Source of the DNA: Acanthochlamys bracteata
Lineage: Eukaryota; Streptophyta; Magnoliopsida; Pandanales; Velloziaceae
Assembly (NCBI GenBank): GCA_019914995.1
Contig: CM034131.1
Location: 1,302,001 to 1,366,000, forward strand
Direction of reading: 5' to 3'
DNA length: 64,000 nucleotides
Shown: positions 61,001 to 64,000 of the stretch, one piece after another
Numbering within the stretch: the first letter of the stretch is position 1
Layout of the letters: every line of letters starts with the position of its first letter
Translations under genes and position numbers: made by a program
Notes under the pieces: generated by a model
Seen by the model: only the letters and a program-made list of their open reading frames with translations
Databases searched by the model: none
What the model was told of the DNA's origin: nothing

Positions 61001-62146
61001 GCCCCTCCATCTACCCACCTGCATGTTTTCTATGTGATAGATTTGGGCACTGAAGGTACAGAACCGTTCTACCCAAGGACTGCAGTGAAAATCTTCCTTT
61101 TCCAATCACGCGTCTCGTAGTCCCTTTTCCCGAAAATAAAAGATCATAAGTTGGTGTATTGGTCCCATCCCATAAACTTGGAACATTGTTTTTCATAATC
61201 TTATGAAAATTTGGGTTTCAGTTGAATTTCTTCTGCTGTTTTTGATTTTGTAACTAATAAGTTTCTTCATCTAAAGCACAGATAATGTTTGCCATAGATG
61301 CTTGTCTAATATTTGAGAAAACTGACAGTAGTTACATTTTTCATATATGGTTCATGTTGATCAGTTCATTTATTTTTTTTCAAGTCCTATCTTGACTACT
61401 TAAATTAATAGTAATTTTCTATTAAAAGTGCAACTATTAGGCTTTATCTTCAAGAGTCAGAAGCTGGTTGATTTCCCAAAGCTGACTTGCCTATTTTGCA
61501 AAACTTACCCTTTAAGCTTTTATGTAAAGCAATGAACAGGCACTCAAGGGTTGCTGCTTGGTGCTTGTATTGCCAGTAATCGACAACGGACAAGCTATGA
61601 TTGAATCCCCCAATTTCTATAATTCAAAAAAAATTTTCAAACAAATTGTGTTACATCGTTAGATTACAAAGCTCAGTAAGTTATTTCTCTTCGACCCTAA
61701 ATCCTGGCCTTCTACACCAAAAACCATTAAAACATAAGTATGCTCTTAATTGCATCTCATGATTACTAACTGGATCTAGGAGCAGTGTGAGTTGCCTTGA
61801 AGCAAGAAATGTAGACCTTACCGAGCACGGTTGCAGGGTTCGTCCAAAATTAAATCTACATGCACCTTCATCCAGAACCAGAGGTTTTTGCATATATCTG
61901 CTCTTGACAAGCATTCACATAATTTATGCTCCCTTTAACTAGTGCACTGGAAAAACCAAACAACTAGTCTGTTGTAATGCCTGTCAGCAATCATAAAATG
62001 TCGCCTGTGTATTTAGCAAAGCAAGATGCAGGAGTTGAAGAACATCAGTTAAAGAGCAAAGCTAATTTTGTACTAAATCGATGCCACAATAAAAAATGAT
62101 TGGTTTATGGAAAAATCAATCCAGAAGTACCTTCAGCAGATACACA
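61001..62146. other. Convergent 3' regions of the UBA-PUB and PIG-T genes
   Basis: The two genes end tail to tail 1.15 kb apart. There are no coding features; the minus-strand open frame at 61681-61914 (77 codons) shows no family motif. Confidence 0.6.
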
Positions 62147-64000
62147 TTAGCTATCATTGAAAAAGTAATGCCAGGCCATGGCAAGAGCAGCAACCAATAC
62201 AATTTTTGTCAGTAATTTTGGGCCAATTAGAGGTGAGGATGATGATGTTGATGTAGACTCCTGTTTCTGCCCTTTATGCAACAGACGCGACAGAAGTTGC
62301 GGAATCAGCCCACGACGTTCAGAATCTGCAGACAAGAAAGCTTTGTAAAAAGCCAGACCCAGCCAATTACACATGAAAAAGATTTCCATAAACCACAGGC
62401 ATCCTTTCATAGGAACTGTTTCCTTTCTATTAAAATGAAAATGTACAACTTTGTACCTAAGATCCATATGCATACAAACTCACACCATAAGTCAATTAAA
62501 ATCTCTATGCAGGTTTGCTGTACCATTTTATGCCCCATGTCTAGTTAATTGGCTTTAGTTTAAATGTAATAGATTGTAATCATGTCTATGCATGCTTAGT
62601 TATATAATTTGCCATTCTCATTGCATCCAAACTACACTTCTGTCCAACAAACAGCTTAGATATGCATATTATCAAACATAGTCTAAGGCATTCTAATTCT
62701 CTTTCTACGATGAATCTTTGTAGGATAAAGTTAGAAAGCTACTGTAAGCTCATCTTCGATGAGTTATGTGCAGCTCCATTTGTGGTAATCACTCACCGAA
62801 TCCACAACAAATGCTAAGGAATTAGCATACAATCGATCAAGCTTTCCTGCAACTTTAATTGTGGTTTAATTAAATTTAGGAAGTACGCCAAAACTGAGAG
62901 TTACCTGGTCTACTCAATAATCTTTCTTCCTCACCGATTCTCCTCCTTAGGACATTGAGCAAGGAACCAAAATATAGTGCCAGAACTGTGCATGTGAAGG
63001 TGATCACATTATATGGCATGCTAAAATCAGGAGTTGTCAAAGGAACCAGCAATACTTCAGTATAAGATGATACAAAATTCCTCTCCTGCAGTTACATCAG
63101 CATAATTAACAAAAGAAGAATGTGGCAAATTTTATATATGGACAATAACTCTACATTATAGCTTTATTTGCATGTAATAAAATAAAATAAGATGGACTAA
63201 ATTGCTCTAATCAGCAATGAGAATCTCAAAGTACCTTATATTTTGAAAGTATAGGTGAATATTCTGAGGAGCTGTTTTCAAGGTAGCTTCTGCTTGAGTA
63301 TAAATTAGGAAAACTGACTATAGCAGACGGTATGTCAAATCCTTGATTAGCATCAGGAGGATATTCGTCAATATGTAAGAAACCCTGTAAATAATTTTTC
63401 AGTCAGATTCAAATAACAACTAAAAAAACTAAATAATAAAGAGTGTCTCACAAATGCTTAAATATTTGTCCTGTTAAAGGGATTTATGCAACACTAGAAA
63501 GAAAGGGTTAAGTCATACAGAAACCTTATCAAAATCTAAGGTCATTATAGCAGAGTGTATATCACATGGAAAGTTGAGTATCATCTCCAATGTTCCAGGT
63601 GACTTTTTGTCCTCTGAAGGGGAGACTTTCATTTTGCCCACCACATCAGATGTTGTACGGGCACTGCCATCCACAAAAATCTGCACTGTGTGATAATAGA
63701 CTCTAACATACCAAGGCACAACCTGAAATATGACAGCCTGAAATATACACTCATTTTCACTGCTTGATAACAATTCACGTGTATAAGTAGATTGCAGTGA
63801 GATAGCTATTGAGCCTCTTTCGTTTCCACTTCCCATAAGAAACCTGCTTGCTTGAAATGGTGGCTGGGAGCTGGACCAGAGTAAAGGAAGTTTCCATGTA
63901 ATGCCTACATCCAGAGCTTCCAGTTCACCGTAATTAGCAACATCGAACTCACAAACAATAGAAGCTGTTTCGGCTTCTGCAGTGCTCATTTCTCGAAACA
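62147..64000 (-). CDS. PIGT: GPI transamidase component PIG-T (Gpi16), C-terminal part
   Basis: Four exons are in the window: more than 64000 down to 63525, 63384-63235, 63085-62905 and 62325-62147 (TAA). The frame stays open to the right edge ([20 protein letters not shown]), so the ATG at 63989 is internal and the N-terminal half is missing. Lumenal parts include [57 protein letters not shown] and [18 protein letters not shown] membrane segment follows ([20 protein letters not shown]), then a cytosolic linker [15 protein letters not shown] and a second hydrophobic tail ([19 protein letters not shown]). PIG-T is the ER transamidase subunit that holds the catalytic subunit during attachment of GPI anchors. 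The order and sequence of these blocks make the call firm. Confidence 0.93.

Noticed and set aside
62276-62548. 90-codon plus-strand open frame
   Set aside because: Antisense to the last PIG-T exon and its intron.
1-64000. CRISPR arrays, operons, prophage, rRNA or intact tRNA genes
   Set aside because: None seen. The window is eukaryotic nuclear DNA, and no regularly spaced repeat array or cloverleaf-forming tRNA was found by eye; a tRNA or Rfam scan would settle the last point.

Overview
This window is nuclear DNA of a flowering plant, most likely a eudicot. Coding genes are split by GT-AG introns, with short GC-richer exons inside long T/A-rich introns and very AT-rich intergenic DNA. The proteins reconstructed by splicing are plant versions of eukaryotic families. 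No bacterial, organellar or viral block was seen. Exon boundaries below come from reading splice sites by eye and from keeping reading phase; each full-length model closes to a whole number of codons.

Layout. (1) 1-1371, minus: 5' part of an uncharacterised plant protein starting MVYIPPHKR, with a truncated head-to-head copy of its first exon at 1729. (2) 3310-6831, minus: SAM-domain protein of 205 aa. (3) 8776-13289, plus: TBC/Rab-GAP protein of 470 aa. (4) 14284-14903, minus: broken O-fucosyltransferase fragment, followed by two small DNA-transposon relics with visible target-site duplications. (5) 16540-20576, minus: NudC/CS-domain co-chaperone of 158 aa. (6) 20856-21400, plus: broken PPR gene. 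(7) 22195-23025, minus: intronless cis-prenyltransferase of 276 aa. (8) 25461-27669, minus: BAP31-like ER membrane protein of 218 aa. (9) 28835-36788, plus: two-domain METTL13-like methyltransferase of 755 aa in 16 exons. (10) 40026-43621, plus: DUF707 type II membrane protein of 386 aa. (11) 44927-48218, plus: small coiled-coil protein of 117 aa. (12) 49128-49295, plus: candidate 55-aa small protein behind a TATA box. (13) 51917-61000, plus: twin zinc finger-UBA-coiled coil-PUB protein of 418 aa. (14) 62147 to the right edge, minus: C-terminal part of the GPI transamidase subunit PIG-T.

The genes are independent housekeeping loci, not an operon or pathway cluster. Several act at or near the ER (cis-prenyltransferase for dolichol, BAP31, PIG-T, and a PUB protein expected to meet p97/CDC48), but this looks like chance neighbourhood. 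The accessory content is mostly short non-coding transposons (MITEs), a few recent intronic tandem duplications and two pseudogenes. I found no convincing undescribed biological system. The best leads are the MITE families with intact duplications (14978-15373, 54682-55075, 15660-15948), the candidate small gene at 49128, and the truncated inverted gene copy at 1729.
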